NCBI GenBank assembly: GCA_024762315.1 | Contig: JANTHR010000014.1 | Span: forward strand, 1 to 35,155 | Origin: Sulfurovum sp. | GTDB lineage: Bacteria; Campylobacterota; Campylobacteria; Campylobacterales; Sulfurovaceae | Reading direction: 5' to 3' | Length of the DNA stretch: 35,155 nucleotides | Shown: one piece after another, positions 17,298-26,673 of the stretch | How positions within the stretch are numbered: the first letter of the stretch is position 1 | Layout: every line of letters starts with the position of its first letter | Notes under the pieces: generated by a model | The model's input: only the letters and a program-made list of their open reading frames with translations | Told to the model about the DNA's origin: nothing | Database searches by the model: none | Position numbers and translations under genes: made by a program

Positions 17298-17398
17298 CAG
17301 ATAGTCCTTATGATTAATTCTGATAATTGTATCAAATTTGACAACAAACACAATAAAAGATGTCATATTGACATACAATTCTTACACAATTATTCTGT

Positions 17399-17404
17399 TA
17401 TAAT
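17399..17404 (+). promoter_or_regulatory. -10 box of the DUF937 gene
   Basis: TATAAT on the plus strand, 30 nt before the ATG at 17434, with AAAAGGAG as ribosome binding site in between. The best TTGACA (17369-17374) is too far away (24 nt) for a standard -35. Confidence 0.5.
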
Positions 17405-17433
17405 AACTTTAGATACTGTCAAAAGGAGAAATA

Positions 17434-17994
17434 ATGGCTGGATTAATAGATATGATCATAAACAACCCTCAAATTGCAGGGAGCATTGCAAAACAAGTAG
17501 GTATTGATATTGGGGATGCCGACTCTGTCATTGGCAAACTTGCACCCATCTTAATGGGTTCTGCAAAAAAAAATCTGCAAAGTGATCAAGATTCGGGAGG
17601 GCTTCTTGAACAAATAGGGAATTCACAATTCTCAGAAATGCTTGATAAGCCTGAAGAAACCATGCAAAGAGATGACCTTACCAATATCGGAAACGACATT
17701 TTAGGGGAATTGACCGGTTCAAAAGAAAACTCAAGAAAAGTTGCAAAACATGTAGAGCAGGAAACCGGAATGAGTGCAAGCATCATCAAAAAGATGCTTC
17801 CTATGCTTGCACCATTGATCATAGGGGCTCTTACAAAAAAAGCCGCGCCCAGCATCAATGAATACCAACGTCAACCGCAAGCTCAGTCCGGTGGCTTAGA
17901 AAGTATGATAACAGGGATGATAGATCAGGATAATGACGGCTCTATGATAGATGACATCATGGGAATGGCTATGAAACATATATTTAATGCATAA
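17434..17994 (+). CDS. DUF937-domain protein
   Basis: A 186-residue cytoplasmic protein without signal or TM segment. It has the DUF937 (PF06078) layout: an N-terminal helical unit GLIDMIINNPQIAGSIAKQ followed by DADSVIGKLAPILMGS, a second unit with IIKKMLPMLAPLIIGALTKKAAP, and a Gly/Gln-rich tail with a DNDGSMIDDIMGMAMKHIF end. The repeated L-P-ML-G patterns are family features. The molecular role of the family is not established. It faces the YidB-like gene (18222-18668) tail to tail, so two related domain families are adjacent. Confidence 0.85.
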   Translation: MAGLIDMIINNPQIAGSIAKQVGIDIGDADSVIGKLAPILMGSAKKNLQSDQDSGGLLEQIGNSQFSEMLDKPEETMQRDDLTNIGNDILGELTGSKENSRKVAKHVEQETGMSASIIKKMLPMLAPLIIGALTKKAAPSINEYQRQPQAQSGGLESMITGMIDQDNDGSMIDDIMGMAMKHIFNA

Positions 17995-18139
17995 CGATAC
18001 TGTACACTGAGAAATTTTTTTATTATGTTGGCTGCTCCATTGAGGAAAAGAATGTAAAAGAAGTTCGGAAGTGATGACTTTAGTCTTCCAAAAAAGCTTG
18101 AATGTATAAAAAATCAATCATTTAAGCTCTATGATAGGG

Positions 18140-18157
18140 TGGGGACCAAGGTCTCCA
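18140..18157 (+). terminator. Weak hairpin downstream of the DUF937 gene
   Basis: UGGGGAC-CAAG-GUCUCCA can form a 7-bp stem with one G-U pair in the plus-strand RNA. The tail UUUCC is only weakly U-rich, and the hairpin lies 146 nt after the stop. The remaining 17995-18221 interval between the convergent genes holds nothing else I recognise. It may be a terminator or a 3' stability element. Confidence 0.3.
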
Positions 18158-18221
18158 TTTCCAAAATCCTAAGTTCTTTCACCCTTTTGGGATATATGGA
18201 ACATGCGGTATAAAGGCTATA

Positions 18222-18668
18222 CTATCCGAACATCTTTCCAAGCATATTCATAGCACCTTCCCCTCCGCCTACTTTGGCAAGCATCTCTTCAACCATAGAG
18301 TTCTCACCCGATGTTGCCTGATCCACAACCTGTGGCAAAGCATCTGCCAACGCGCCTGCCGCACTTTCTTCACTCAAGCCTAACTGTGAAGCAAATGCAG
18401 AAATTTTATCTGATCCCAAAAGGTCTTTCACCTGATCCAAAGAGATCGACTTGTTTTCACCCGAACCCAACCAGGAACCTACGATCTCACCCAAACCGTT
18501 TTGTGACAATCCACCTACAAGTGAGCCAAGATCAAGCCCGCCTTCATTGTTACCAAGCAGGCTACCCAGTGCATTGGCAATATCACCTACATCCAAACCT
18601 GTGGTTGCATCATCGCTGTTACCCTGAATGAGCGAACCGCCAACTTTTAAAAGATCCATTAAATCCAT
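18222..18668 (-). CDS. YidB-like protein (DUF937-related)
   Basis: A 148-residue cytoplasmic protein with the YidB plan. A Gly/Leu-rich N terminus (LGSLLGNNEGGLDLGSLVGG) leads into the diagnostic LSQNGLGEIVGSWLGSGENKSI, then LDQVKDLLGSDKISAFASQLGLS and ADALPQVVDQATSGE. The last is the conserved LPQxVDxxTPxG-like motif. The tail MVEEMLAKVGGGEGAMNMLGKMFG is amphipathic. The family is widespread, of unknown function, and often near stress or redox genes. It is convergent with the DUF937 gene and downstream of CvfB with a 33-nt gap, so possibly co-transcribed with it. Confidence 0.82.
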   Translation of the reverse strand: MDLMDLLKVGGSLIQGNSDDATTGLDVGDIANALGSLLGNNEGGLDLGSLVGGLSQNGLGEIVGSWLGSGENKSISLDQVKDLLGSDKISAFASQLGLSEESAAGALADALPQVVDQATSGENSMVEEMLAKVGGGEGAMNMLGKMFG

Positions 18669-18701
18669 ATCTTTCTCCTATTTTAAGATAAGAGTAGTAT
18701 A

Positions 18702-19565
18702 TCATAAAAGTTTTATGGAACCCTCAAGTAGTTCAATCTGCTTTTTCTCTATTAATTCAGTCAAAGTACGTTTAAAATTCTTCTTACTCATGCCAAAGAC
18801 TTTTTTGATCTCATCAGCATTACTCTTGTATGTAAATGGCAACTCTCCATCAGCCTCTTTTAATAGCTGCATTATGGTGTCTTTTGCCTCTCCCACCTTT
18901 GCTTTAAGTCCAATAGGCTGTAAAGAGAGATCAAGTTTTCCGTCTTTCCTGACGGTTTTAATATAGACTTTTTTTCGCTCCCCTACTTTCACGGGCTCAA
19001 ATATCTCATTACTAAAGAGCATCCCCTCATACTGGTTATCGGCAATAACTTTATAGCCTAACGGTGTTTTGGCAAGGACGATCGCATCCATCACTTTATT
19101 CTGATGCAGTCCTTTCATCTCTCTATTGAAATATTTACCTATCTTTTGTGTGCCGTAGAGCCGTCCGGTCTGTTCATCCAGGCAGACACGCAAAAGATAC
19201 TTTTTACCGATATTGAAATGCTCTTTTTGTTGAGACAAAGGTACAAATAAGTCTTTGGGAAGCCCCCAATTCACAAAGGTGCCATATTGCTTGTAATCTA
19301 CTACTGTAAAGTAACCATACTCCCCCAACTTTGCATAAGGCATTTTGGTCGTAGCTACAGGACGGTCTTCAGAATCCGTATAGACAAAGACATCCAAAAG
19401 TGACCCCATAGGCATCTCATCTTCCATAATGTAGACATTCGGGAGCAGTACCTCTTCATAATCTTTAGCAGCAAGATAATACCCAAAGTCGGTATCACGC
19501 TCTATCTTGAGGGTATTAACCTTGCCTATTTCGATTTGTTCGTTTTGGATTTTTTTTTCTGACAT
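18702..19565 (-). CDS. cvfB: CvfB-type S1-domain RNA-binding protein
   Basis: A 287-residue protein of the CvfB/YitL family: tandem S1-like OB folds and a C-terminal winged helix. The first S1-like unit (about 8-70) has KVNTLKIERDTDFGYYLAAK and EEVLLPNVYI. A second is around 75-140 (GYFTVVDYKQYGTFVNWGLPKDLFVPLSQQ) and a third around 155-215 (GYKVIADNQYEGMLFSNEIF). The winged helix at about 225-287 includes MSKKNFKRTLTELIEKKQIELLEGS-like text near the end. In staphylococci CvfB binds RNA and influences virulence gene expression. Here a general post-transcriptional role is inferred. It is divergent from msrAB. Confidence 0.88.
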   Translation of the reverse strand: MSEKKIQNEQIEIGKVNTLKIERDTDFGYYLAAKDYEEVLLPNVYIMEDEMPMGSLLDVFVYTDSEDRPVATTKMPYAKLGEYGYFTVVDYKQYGTFVNWGLPKDLFVPLSQQKEHFNIGKKYLLRVCLDEQTGRLYGTQKIGKYFNREMKGLHQNKVMDAIVLAKTPLGYKVIADNQYEGMLFSNEIFEPVKVGERKKVYIKTVRKDGKLDLSLQPIGLKAKVGEAKDTIMQLLKEADGELPFTYKSNADEIKKVFGMSKKNFKRTLTELIEKKQIELLEGSIKLL

Positions 19566-19744
19566 GTGTAATTCCGTTCTTTTGAGTGTTTCATGATGTG
19601 CTCACGATAATATGTTGTGATTATATCCTAAAAACACCATAAACTCACATACTTCCCACGTATCTGTTACACATAACTACACAAAGATTCTGCTACACTG
19701 TCATTTTAACCCGGATTATTTCATCAAGAAGAAAGGAAATAACA

Positions 19745-20977
19745 ATGAAAACTATACTCTTACTTTTAGGGCTTGGTATCATGCTCATAGCCAAAACCCA
19801 GACCATTGTCTTTTCTGCCGGATGTTTCTGGGGTGTGGAGAAGCACTTTGAACAGATAGATGGTGTACGTAAAGCCACTTCAGGGTATGCCGGAGGAGAC
19901 TACGACAACCCCACTTATGAGCGTGTTCTTATGAACAGACATGCACCCAAAGGGGTGATCAACCATGCAGAATCGGTCGAAGTGGTCTATGATGAGAACA
20001 AGGTCTCAACAGAAGTGCTCATCAAGTCATTCTGGGAGATGCATGACCCCACACAGGGCAACCGGCAGGGAAACGACATAGGCAACAACTATCGCAGTGC
20101 CATCTACTATACTACCCCGGAACAAATGCAGATCGCGCTCAGTACCAAAAGAGTGTATCAGAAGCTTTTGAGCAAAGCAGGCTTTGGCAAGATCACTACG
20201 GAGATCAAACCGCTTAAGAAGTTCTACCCTGCGGAAGCCTACCATCAAAATTATCTGAAAAAAAATCCGTTCGGTTACTGTCCCAACCATGCAACAGGGG
20301 TAAAGTTTGATAAAAACCAAAAGATAACCACCGCTACCATAGCACCGCTTGACGGTAAGGAGATCGTTGTCATCGAAGCAGAACATTGCAGGTTTTGTGA
20401 AAAGTTCAAGAAGAATGTTACTGACCACTATAACGGTACCATTCCACTAATAACCGCTCATCAGGATGCACTCAAAGGCTTTAAACTAAAGACCAAAATA
20501 GAGGGTACCCCTACCATCATTTTCATAGAAGATGGTAAAGAGGTAGAAGCCTATACTGGATATATGGACGAAAAATCTTTTTATAAAGCTGTCGGAGCTT
20601 TTAAACTAGGAAAAAACAGTGAGGGATATGATGTTGCCTTTCATCAAAAAACTGATGGACGTTTCTGCAAAAAGTACGAAGAGTTCAAGCACACCGGAGA
20701 CGGTGTCTTTAGAGACAAGGTCTCGGGCGACATCCTCTTTGACACGCGTGATAGATTTAACTCCGGTTCAGGATGGCTTAGCTTCTTTAAAGCTGTAGAG
20801 GGAGCGACGATTCAAAAAGAGGATAACTCTTTTGGTATGCATAGAGTCGAGGTCATCGCCAAAAAATCAGGCGCACACTTGGGTCATGTATTTAACGATG
20901 CACCTGGCGGAAGACAGCGTTTTTGTATTAATGCTACTGTTTTGGAATTCGTCCCAAGAGATAAGATAAAAAAATAA
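19745..20977 (+). CDS. msrAB: Secreted MsrA - thioredoxin-like - MsrB fusion methionine sulfoxide reductase
   Basis: A 410-residue protein that reduces both S- and R-epimers of methionine sulfoxide. An N-terminal hydrophobic segment (1-16) suggests export. MsrA spans about 20-190: SAGCFWGVEKHF with catalytic C27, SGYAGG, GNDIGNNYRSAIYY, and C179 as possible resolving Cys. Residues about 203-285 look thioredoxin-like: VVIEAEHCRFCEKF with C215-x2-C218 and a cis-Pro-type EGTPTIIFIEDG. MsrB spans about 290-405: SGWLSFFKAVEG, GMHRVEVIAKKSGAHLGHVF, RQRFCINATVLEF with catalytic C394; the zinc CxxC pairs are absent. Neisserial PilB has the order Trx-MsrA-MsrB, so this order is different. The ribosome binding site is AAAGGA. 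Its stop shares an A with the next ATG. Confidence 0.93.
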   Translation: MKTILLLLGLGIMLIAKTQTIVFSAGCFWGVEKHFEQIDGVRKATSGYAGGDYDNPTYERVLMNRHAPKGVINHAESVEVVYDENKVSTEVLIKSFWEMHDPTQGNRQGNDIGNNYRSAIYYTTPEQMQIALSTKRVYQKLLSKAGFGKITTEIKPLKKFYPAEAYHQNYLKKNPFGYCPNHATGVKFDKNQKITTATIAPLDGKEIVVIEAEHCRFCEKFKKNVTDHYNGTIPLITAHQDALKGFKLKTKIEGTPTIIFIEDGKEVEAYTGYMDEKSFYKAVGAFKLGKNSEGYDVAFHQKTDGRFCKKYEEFKHTGDGVFRDKVSGDILFDTRDRFNSGSGWLSFFKAVEGATIQKEDNSFGMHRVEVIAKKSGAHLGHVFNDAPGGRQRFCINATVLEFVPRDKIKK

Positions 20978-21465
20978 TGCAAAAAGTAGGTTTTGGCGGT
21001 GGCTGTCACTGGTGTACCGAAGCGGTCTTTGCTTCGCTCAGAGGGGTTAGCCTGGTCGAGCAAGGGTGGATCGCTTCAAGGCTCTATGAAGCACAGACTC
21101 CAAGTGAGGCGGTCATTGTCACATTTGACCCAAAAGTCATCTCCCTGGACACTCTCATTGAGATTCATCTCTACACCCACAATGCCACCTCAAGCCACGT
21201 ATTCAGGGATAAGTACCGCTCGGCAGTTTATGTGTTTGATGAGCATCAGCAAAAAGAGGCTGAAGAGATCCTTCAGAAAAAACAGAAACTTTTTAAAAAA
21301 CCGCTTGTCACACGGGTCTACCCTTTTGGCAGTTTCACCAAAAATAAAGAGAAGTACCTCAACTACTATCACAAAGATCCATGCAAACCTTTTTGTCAGG
21401 TACACATAGCGCCAAAACTAAAAGTTCTTTTTGAGAGATATAAAGATTATGCTAGAGTGCGCTAA
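20977..21465 (+). CDS. msrA: Second MsrA-family peptide methionine sulfoxide reductase
   Basis: A 162-residue MsrA without a signal peptide, so probably cytoplasmic. The active-site motif is GFGGGCHWCTEAVF (C10 as nucleophile, C13 also present). The usual Phe of GCFW is His. ASSHVFRDKYRSAVYVFDEHQQ corresponds to the family NQQGNDxGxxYRSAIY region, with divergent text. YPFGSFTKNKEKYLNYYHK keeps the Glu/Asp-x-YHQ-like end in altered form. It overlaps msrAB by one base, so the two are coupled. It is about 50 residues shorter than classical MsrA and faces dsbD tail to tail with a 28-nt gap. Confidence 0.85.
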   Translation: MQKVGFGGGCHWCTEAVFASLRGVSLVEQGWIASRLYEAQTPSEAVIVTFDPKVISLDTLIEIHLYTHNATSSHVFRDKYRSAVYVFDEHQQKEAEEILQKKQKLFKKPLVTRVYPFGSFTKNKEKYLNYYHKDPCKPFCQVHIAPKLKVLFERYKDYARVR

Positions 21466-21493
21466 AAAAGATCTTCCCTGTGAGAGCTCAAAC

Positions 21494-23269
21494 TTACTTT
21501 AACACACTCTCCAAATGCTTGGCAAATGCTTCTGGTTCTATAAAACCGGTCAAGCTTTTCTCGGGCAAATAATTATGCTCTTTATCAAAAAAGATAATAT
21601 TCGGTGTACCAAAGAGTTCAAACTTTTTAAGCAGTGCTTTGTCCTCTTCACTGTTGGCAGTAAGGTCTACTTGTATAAACGTAAATTTCTTCAACTGCTT
21701 TTTAACTTTCGGGTCCGGGAAAGTAATATGGTCCAACTCTGCACAGGCAGTGCAGGAGTCTTTACCGAAGTCCACCACGACTGGCTTGGAAGAGGCTTTC
21801 ACCTCTTTCATGAGGCGTGCTACTGAGTAACCCAAATGCCCATTTTTATCAGCTTTGGCTTCAACGGTTCCTTTACCCCCTGAAATAAACTTCTCAAACG
21901 GGTTTAAAATGGAGTTCGCTCCACTTAATGCGCCGATGAAAAGAGAGGCACCATAGAGTAAGAAAACCATTGCCAAGAGTTTAAAGAGCTTCATCATCCC
22001 TTCACCTTCTTTACTTTCAAAGATACCCATGTACAGAGCCGAACCGATGAAGAGCAATGCCCAGAGTATCATCGTGATATTATCAGGCAAGATACGCCCT
22101 AACATGAAAATGGCAAGTCCGAGCATCATCACACCAAAGACCTGTGATACTGCTGTCATCCAACCGCCGGGTTTGGGCATGAACTTCCCTGCACCGATAC
22201 CTACAAGCAGGAGTGGTACACCCATACCCATGCTCATCACAAAAAGCGCCACACCGCCAAGCAGTGCATCGCCTGTATGTGATATGAACAACACTGCTCC
22301 ACCCAACGGCGGTGCCACACACGGCCCAACAATAAGTGCTGAGAGAAGCCCCATAACAGCGGTACCTACAATACCGCCTTTCTGTCCCGCTTCATCACTT
22401 GCGGCAGATATTTTTGACTGCCAGGATGCCGGAAGTCCTATTTCATAGTAACCAAAAAGAGAGAAAGCAAGAGCTACGAACATTGCTGCAAAGATCGTAA
22501 GCACCCAGGGATTTTGCATCGCTGTCTGAATATCTGCACCAAGCAATCCTGCTGCAATACCCACTACAGTATAGGTCAGTGCCATAGAAACGACATAGAC
22601 CAACGAGGTAAAGAAAGCTTTTGCCACACTTGGTTTTTCATCACCGGATTGAGAAACGATGATCGAAGAGAGAATGGGAATCATGGGAAAAACACAAGGC
22701 GTAAGTGCCAACAAGAGACCAAAAACAAAGAAGAGGATAATAATAAAAAATGAGCTTTCATTTCCTAAAACGTCGGCTATCTTTGCTGTATTACCCTCTT
22801 TTGTCAATGAAGATATTTTGTCGAACAGTCCAGGTTCTGCACCTTTAAAGTTAAAAGATTTTTTAATGGGCTGGTAGCAGATACCTGCATCTGAACAGCC
22901 CTGAAATTCTATCTCCAGTGTATAGTCACCTTTGACTTTGGATGTTATCTCTTTTACAGGAATAGTGACTTTTAGTTCTTTTGCATAGACTTTATCGCCA
23001 TCAAGTTCAAGTGCTTTGGGTTTTTTAACTGCAAGTTCCAGAGTAGAGGGAGAGATGATCCTGTAGTGCAGTGAATCATCATAAATGTGTATTTTATCCG
23101 CCATGATGATCTTTGTCTCTATAAGATCATTTTTTTTAACTGCCTTTACCTGAAACGCAACTTCCGGTGATAAAAACTTCTGTTTTTTCAGTGCAGAATC
23201 AAATCCTGCGAAAGCAAATGTCCCCAAAACCAGACTTGCTAAAAGTAACATTCTGAAAATATTTCCCAT
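21494..23269 (-). CDS. dsbD: Thiol:disulfide interchange protein DsbD
   Basis: A 591-residue transmembrane reductant carrier that passes electrons from cytoplasmic thioredoxin to periplasmic partners. A signal peptide (1-21) is followed by the periplasmic alpha domain with C125-x5-C131 (EFQGCSDAGICYQP), the eight-helix beta domain with C192 (LTPCVFPMIPIL) and C317 (VGPCVAPPLGG), and the thioredoxin-like gamma domain (about 480-591) with C506-x2-C509 (GKDSCTACAELDH). All six functional cysteines are present. Position next to the exported MsrA-Trx-MsrB gene suggests that DsbD feeds its thioredoxin-like domain (inference). The start has GAGG only 4 nt before the ATG. Confidence 0.95.
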   Translation of the reverse strand: MGNIFRMLLLASLVLGTFAFAGFDSALKKQKFLSPEVAFQVKAVKKNDLIETKIIMADKIHIYDDSLHYRIISPSTLELAVKKPKALELDGDKVYAKELKVTIPVKEITSKVKGDYTLEIEFQGCSDAGICYQPIKKSFNFKGAEPGLFDKISSLTKEGNTAKIADVLGNESSFFIIILFFVFGLLLALTPCVFPMIPILSSIIVSQSGDEKPSVAKAFFTSLVYVVSMALTYTVVGIAAGLLGADIQTAMQNPWVLTIFAAMFVALAFSLFGYYEIGLPASWQSKISAASDEAGQKGGIVGTAVMGLLSALIVGPCVAPPLGGAVLFISHTGDALLGGVALFVMSMGMGVPLLLVGIGAGKFMPKPGGWMTAVSQVFGVMMLGLAIFMLGRILPDNITMILWALLFIGSALYMGIFESKEGEGMMKLFKLLAMVFLLYGASLFIGALSGANSILNPFEKFISGGKGTVEAKADKNGHLGYSVARLMKEVKASSKPVVVDFGKDSCTACAELDHITFPDPKVKKQLKKFTFIQVDLTANSEEDKALLKKFELFGTPNIIFFDKEHNYLPEKSLTGFIEPEAFAKHLESVLK

Positions 23270-23385
23270 TTTTCCTCTTCTCTCTTTGAAATTTTATACA
23301 ATTATATTATGATATGCGTGTACAGGTTGTGGAGCAACCGTAAGTATTGTGCAATAAAATTGTAAAAACAGTGTTAATTCCTGAA

Positions 23386-23403
23386 ACTATAACGCATTAT
23401 AGT
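23386..23403. promoter_or_regulatory. Perfect 7-bp dyad in the dsbD/DUF255 divergent region
   Basis: ACTATAA-CGCA-TTATAGT is a perfect inverted repeat with a 4-nt centre, 77 nt before the DUF255 start and about 117 nt upstream of the dsbD start. It is a possible operator for a dimeric regulator. A second small hairpin, GGTTG-TGGAG-CAACC, lies near 23324-23338. No known consensus is assigned. Confidence 0.35.
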
Positions 23404-23479
23404 CAACCGAATATTAACCTAAGGGTCCCACTAGCAATAGGTGTCCCTAAACTTTCAAAAGCAAAAACAAGGTCAAACA

Positions 23480-25411
23480 ATGTCCAACCATCTCAAAAAC
23501 GAACACTCTCCTTACCTGCAACAACATGCAGACAATCCGGTAGACTGGTACCCCTGGGGCGAAAAAGCATTTCAAAAAGCCCAAAAAGAACATAAACCTA
23601 TTTTTCTTTCCATCGGTTACAGCTCCTGTCACTGGTGCCATGTGATGGAGCATGAATCCTTTGAAGATGAAAAAACAGCAAAACTTTTAAATAAATATTT
23701 CATCTCTATTAAAGTAGACAGAGAGGAACGTCCCGACATAGACAAACATTTCCAGGATGTCTATCAACTCATGAACGGCCGTCCGGGAGGCTGGCCTACT
23801 TCCATTTTTCTGACTGAAGATCTTAAGCCGTTCTACTCTGCTACCTACATACCTGATGAACCCAAATACGGCATGATGAGTTTTGGTTCACTTTTGGAAG
23901 TTATTGCCGATAAATACAAAAATGAAAAAAATACACTGGTGGAGGAAGCAGACAAAATTCTACGCCACCTCAATCCCAAAGAAGATAAAATTCAGGCGAC
24001 CAAACTGGATAACAGTGTCATCGGCAGGGTCACAGAGCAGGCAAAACAACTTTTTGACCCACAAAATGGAGGGTTCAATAAAGCACCAAAATTCCCTCAA
24101 GCCTCAACCTTGGACCTATTGTTGGATGTCTACAAACTTACAGGTGACAAAGAGACACTCAATATGGCACTCTTCTCGCTCTCTTCTATGGCTAAAGGCG
24201 GACTTCGTGACCTGATTGACGGAGGATTCTGCCGTTACTCTACCGATAATGAATGGCTGGTACCGCATTTTGAGAAGATGACTTATGACAATGCTCTGCT
24301 AAGCAGTGTTTACATCAAAGCGTACCATGTTACACATAATGATTTCTATAAAGATGTTGCTTTTGAAACTTTGGACTTCATGCTGGCAAAGATGAGCGAG
24401 GAGAGGCTTTTTTACTCTGCCTCTGATGCCGATACGGAAGGGGAAGAGGGGAAATATTTTGTCTACAGTTATGACAAAGCCCTGCGATCCTTTGAAAAAG
24501 CAGGTATCCCGAACAAAGCCCACAAACAATTGGCCCAAGCCCTGCACATTACCAAAGAAGGGAACTTTGAAGGCAAGAACATTGTACGGGTAGATGATCC
24601 AAAGTCCATAGATATTCCTTACTACCAAGAAGCCCTAAAAGCTCTAAAAAAACGCAGAGAAAAACGCACTTACCCCTTCATTGACAAAAAAGTGATCGTC
24701 TCATGGAATGCTATGATGATCACAGCACTTTTTAGAGCAAGCCGTGTAGACAGCCGTTTTCTTAAACCTGCAATGAAGTCCCTCGACAGACTACTTGAAA
24801 CCATGTATATTAACGCCCAACTCTTCCACTCGACCCTTATAGGGAAAGAGCCGAAGATCCAGGCATTTCTGGAAGATTATGCCTATTTGGCTGAAGCACT
24901 TATAGAAGCGTATGAGAGTACTCTGGATGAGACTTACCTTATCACTGCCCAAAAACTGGTGAACAGTGCTATAGAGAAGTACTATGAACACGGAAAATGG
25001 AAATTCAGCAGAGGTGAATTCGAGACCAATGCCGACATTTATGACAGCTCCTACCCTTCTTCTGTTTCAACCATCCTTTCAGTCCTCTATTCCATCAGCT
25101 CCTTAGTGGACATTGTCTATAAAAAATTTGTCTTTAAAACCCTGGAGATCTACTCTTACGATGTGATGCGTCAACCTATCTCTACACCAAAGATGAGCAA
25201 AATGGTCATTCGCTACCTCAAAGATGACATCATCATCAAAGCCAAAGAAACAAAGTTAAAACTCCACATCACCGATGTAGACAAACTACCATACCCTTTT
25301 GCTTTGATCAAAGGAGATACCAACGATGGCTATACGCTCTGCAACTCCAACAGCTGTTTTGGGCATGAGAAAGATTTTGACGGGATAGTGAAGATCTTAG
25401 AAAAAAGATAG
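23480..25411 (+). CDS. DUF255 / YyaL thioredoxin-domain protein (SPATA20-like)
   Basis: A 643-residue protein. The ATG at 23480 is preceded by AAGG with 7 nt spacing and gives the family N terminus [20 protein letters not shown] followed by VDWYPWG. The thioredoxin-like domain (about 1-165) carries [20 protein letters not shown] with a Cxx[11 protein letters not shown] and [14 protein letters not shown]. The rest is an (alpha/alpha)6-barrel like N-acylglucosamine 2-epimerases/glycosidases: [35 protein letters not shown] followed by [52 protein letters not shown]. The family is widespread and its biochemical role unclear. It lies next to the methionine sulfoxide / DsbD block. Confidence 0.92.
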   Translation: MSNHLKNEHSPYLQQHADNPVDWYPWGEKAFQKAQKEHKPIFLSIGYSSCHWCHVMEHESFEDEKTAKLLNKYFISIKVDREERPDIDKHFQDVYQLMNGRPGGWPTSIFLTEDLKPFYSATYIPDEPKYGMMSFGSLLEVIADKYKNEKNTLVEEADKILRHLNPKEDKIQATKLDNSVIGRVTEQAKQLFDPQNGGFNKAPKFPQASTLDLLLDVYKLTGDKETLNMALFSLSSMAKGGLRDLIDGGFCRYSTDNEWLVPHFEKMTYDNALLSSVYIKAYHVTHNDFYKDVAFETLDFMLAKMSEERLFYSASDADTEGEEGKYFVYSYDKALRSFEKAGIPNKAHKQLAQALHITKEGNFEGKNIVRVDDPKSIDIPYYQEALKALKKRREKRTYPFIDKKVIVSWNAMMITALFRASRVDSRFLKPAMKSLDRLLETMYINAQLFHSTLIGKEPKIQAFLEDYAYLAEALIEAYESTLDETYLITAQKLVNSAIEKYYEHGKWKFSRGEFETNADIYDSSYPSSVSTILSVLYSISSLVDIVYKKFVFKTLEIYSYDVMRQPISTPKMSKMVIRYLKDDIIIKAKETKLKLHITDVDKLPYPFALIKGDTNDGYTLCNSNSCFGHEKDFDGIVKILEKR

Positions 25412-25479
25412 TGATGCAACCCATGTTACAGACAAATATTTTTTAAAATTGGCATTTTAATGGACAGTGTAGAATAGGT

Positions 25480-26673
25480 TTATTTTTTCACTTTGGGGAA
25501 TGTGAGTATAAAAGTACTTCCTTCCCCTTTTTTGGATTCTAATTCCAGTTTTATTTTGTATTTCTTACATATGGAAAGTACGATATTCAACCCGATCCCA
25601 AATCCTCCGCGTTCATCATTTGCACGATGATAACGCTTAAAAATATCTTCCTGTACCTTTTCATCTATACCGATACCCGTATCTTTTACACGTAAAACAT
25701 TTTTTTTCAATGTTATGGTAATGCTGTCATTCACATCACTGTATTTAATGGCATTGGAGAGTAAATTGTCGATGAGACGATGCGCCGATCTTTTAGGCAT
25801 ACAGACTTCTGTTGGATCGAGGTCAAGTTCTACATGTAAATGTTTTGAGTCGATCAGCTCTTTAACATAGCCTACTCTCTCTTTGACTATATCTGAAAAG
25901 CACAGTACTTCAGAAGGGTCAGCTTTTCCCTCCAGTCTATAGGTGAGTGAACTGTACATCACGCTAAGACGTTTGGCACTGGCTTCCAAACGCTTCATCT
26001 TTTTAGGTTCGACACCCTTGAGGGACTGTATTGTCATCAATATAGCAGAAATAGGTGTATTAAGTTCATGCGTCGTATCAGAAATGAATTTATCCAAGGA
26101 CTCTATCTGCTCTCTGACAGGATGCAAAAACAGTCTACCCAGGAAGTATCCTACCAGCCCCATCAGAAGAAAAGAGAATACCAGGTATCCTATGATCTTT
26201 ATACGTAATTTCTGTAATGCTCCGGAGAGTTCATTTTCTTTCAGTACAATGTAGCGAACACCTAAATGCTCACTTTTATCATTTATGACAGTATAGCATT
26301 TCATATCCTGTATGAAAAAATCCGTATCAAACCTATCTACCTTGTCTATCTCTGTATAGTAAGGCTTTTTATTTTTATCATAATACCCTACCTGAAAACG
26401 GCAATGCTTCAAAGTTTTTAAAAAATCTTCTTTGGGAGATGCCTTTTTGCTTTCCATAGCTTCCATGATGATCTTTGATGAAAGCATACGTGCCTGATAC
26501 ATCATCTCAAACTTCATAGCATTCAACATTGCAGCACGGTTGTTTTCAAAGAAAAGATATCCGATAATGGCAAGCAGGACAAACACTGAAGTAAGATAAA
26601 GCGTCAAAAAACGAAAAAGTGATCTACGTTCATAGGATGTTAAAACGATAACCTTCTCCTTTGATATTGTCAA
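25480..26673 (-). CDS. Sensor histidine kinase of an OmpR-type pair
   Basis: A membrane sensor kinase. TM1 lies in LTLYLTSVFVLLAIIGYLFF and TM2 in IKIIGYLVFSFLLMGLVGYFLG, with a periplasmic sensor domain of about 110 residues between them holding C-x15-C-like cysteines. HisKA has DTTHELNTPISAIL; the ATPase has DNLLSNAIKYSD, DTGIGI and GGFGIGLNI; it ends TFILTFPK. The start is uncertain: a TTG at 26673 gives 397 residues and overlaps the regulator gene by 44 nt. The regulator stop overlaps an ATG that is out of frame. A strong AAGGAG lies at 26657-26662, so a start just after it at a rare codon is also possible. Confidence 0.88.
   Translation of the reverse strand: MTISKEKVIVLTSYERRSLFRFLTLYLTSVFVLLAIIGYLFFENNRAAMLNAMKFEMMYQARMLSSKIIMEAMESKKASPKEDFLKTLKHCRFQVGYYDKNKKPYYTEIDKVDRFDTDFFIQDMKCYTVINDKSEHLGVRYIVLKENELSGALQKLRIKIIGYLVFSFLLMGLVGYFLGRLFLHPVREQIESLDKFISDTTHELNTPISAILMTIQSLKGVEPKKMKRLEASAKRLSVMYSSLTYRLEGKADPSEVLCFSDIVKERVGYVKELIDSKHLHVELDLDPTEVCMPKRSAHRLIDNLLSNAIKYSDVNDSITITLKKNVLRVKDTGIGIDEKVQEDIFKRYHRANDERGGFGIGLNIVLSICKKYKIKLELESKKGEGSTFILTFPKVKK

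Noticed and set aside
26630..26650. ATG overlapping the response regulator stop as the start of the histidine kinase.
   Set aside because: It is not in the kinase reading frame.
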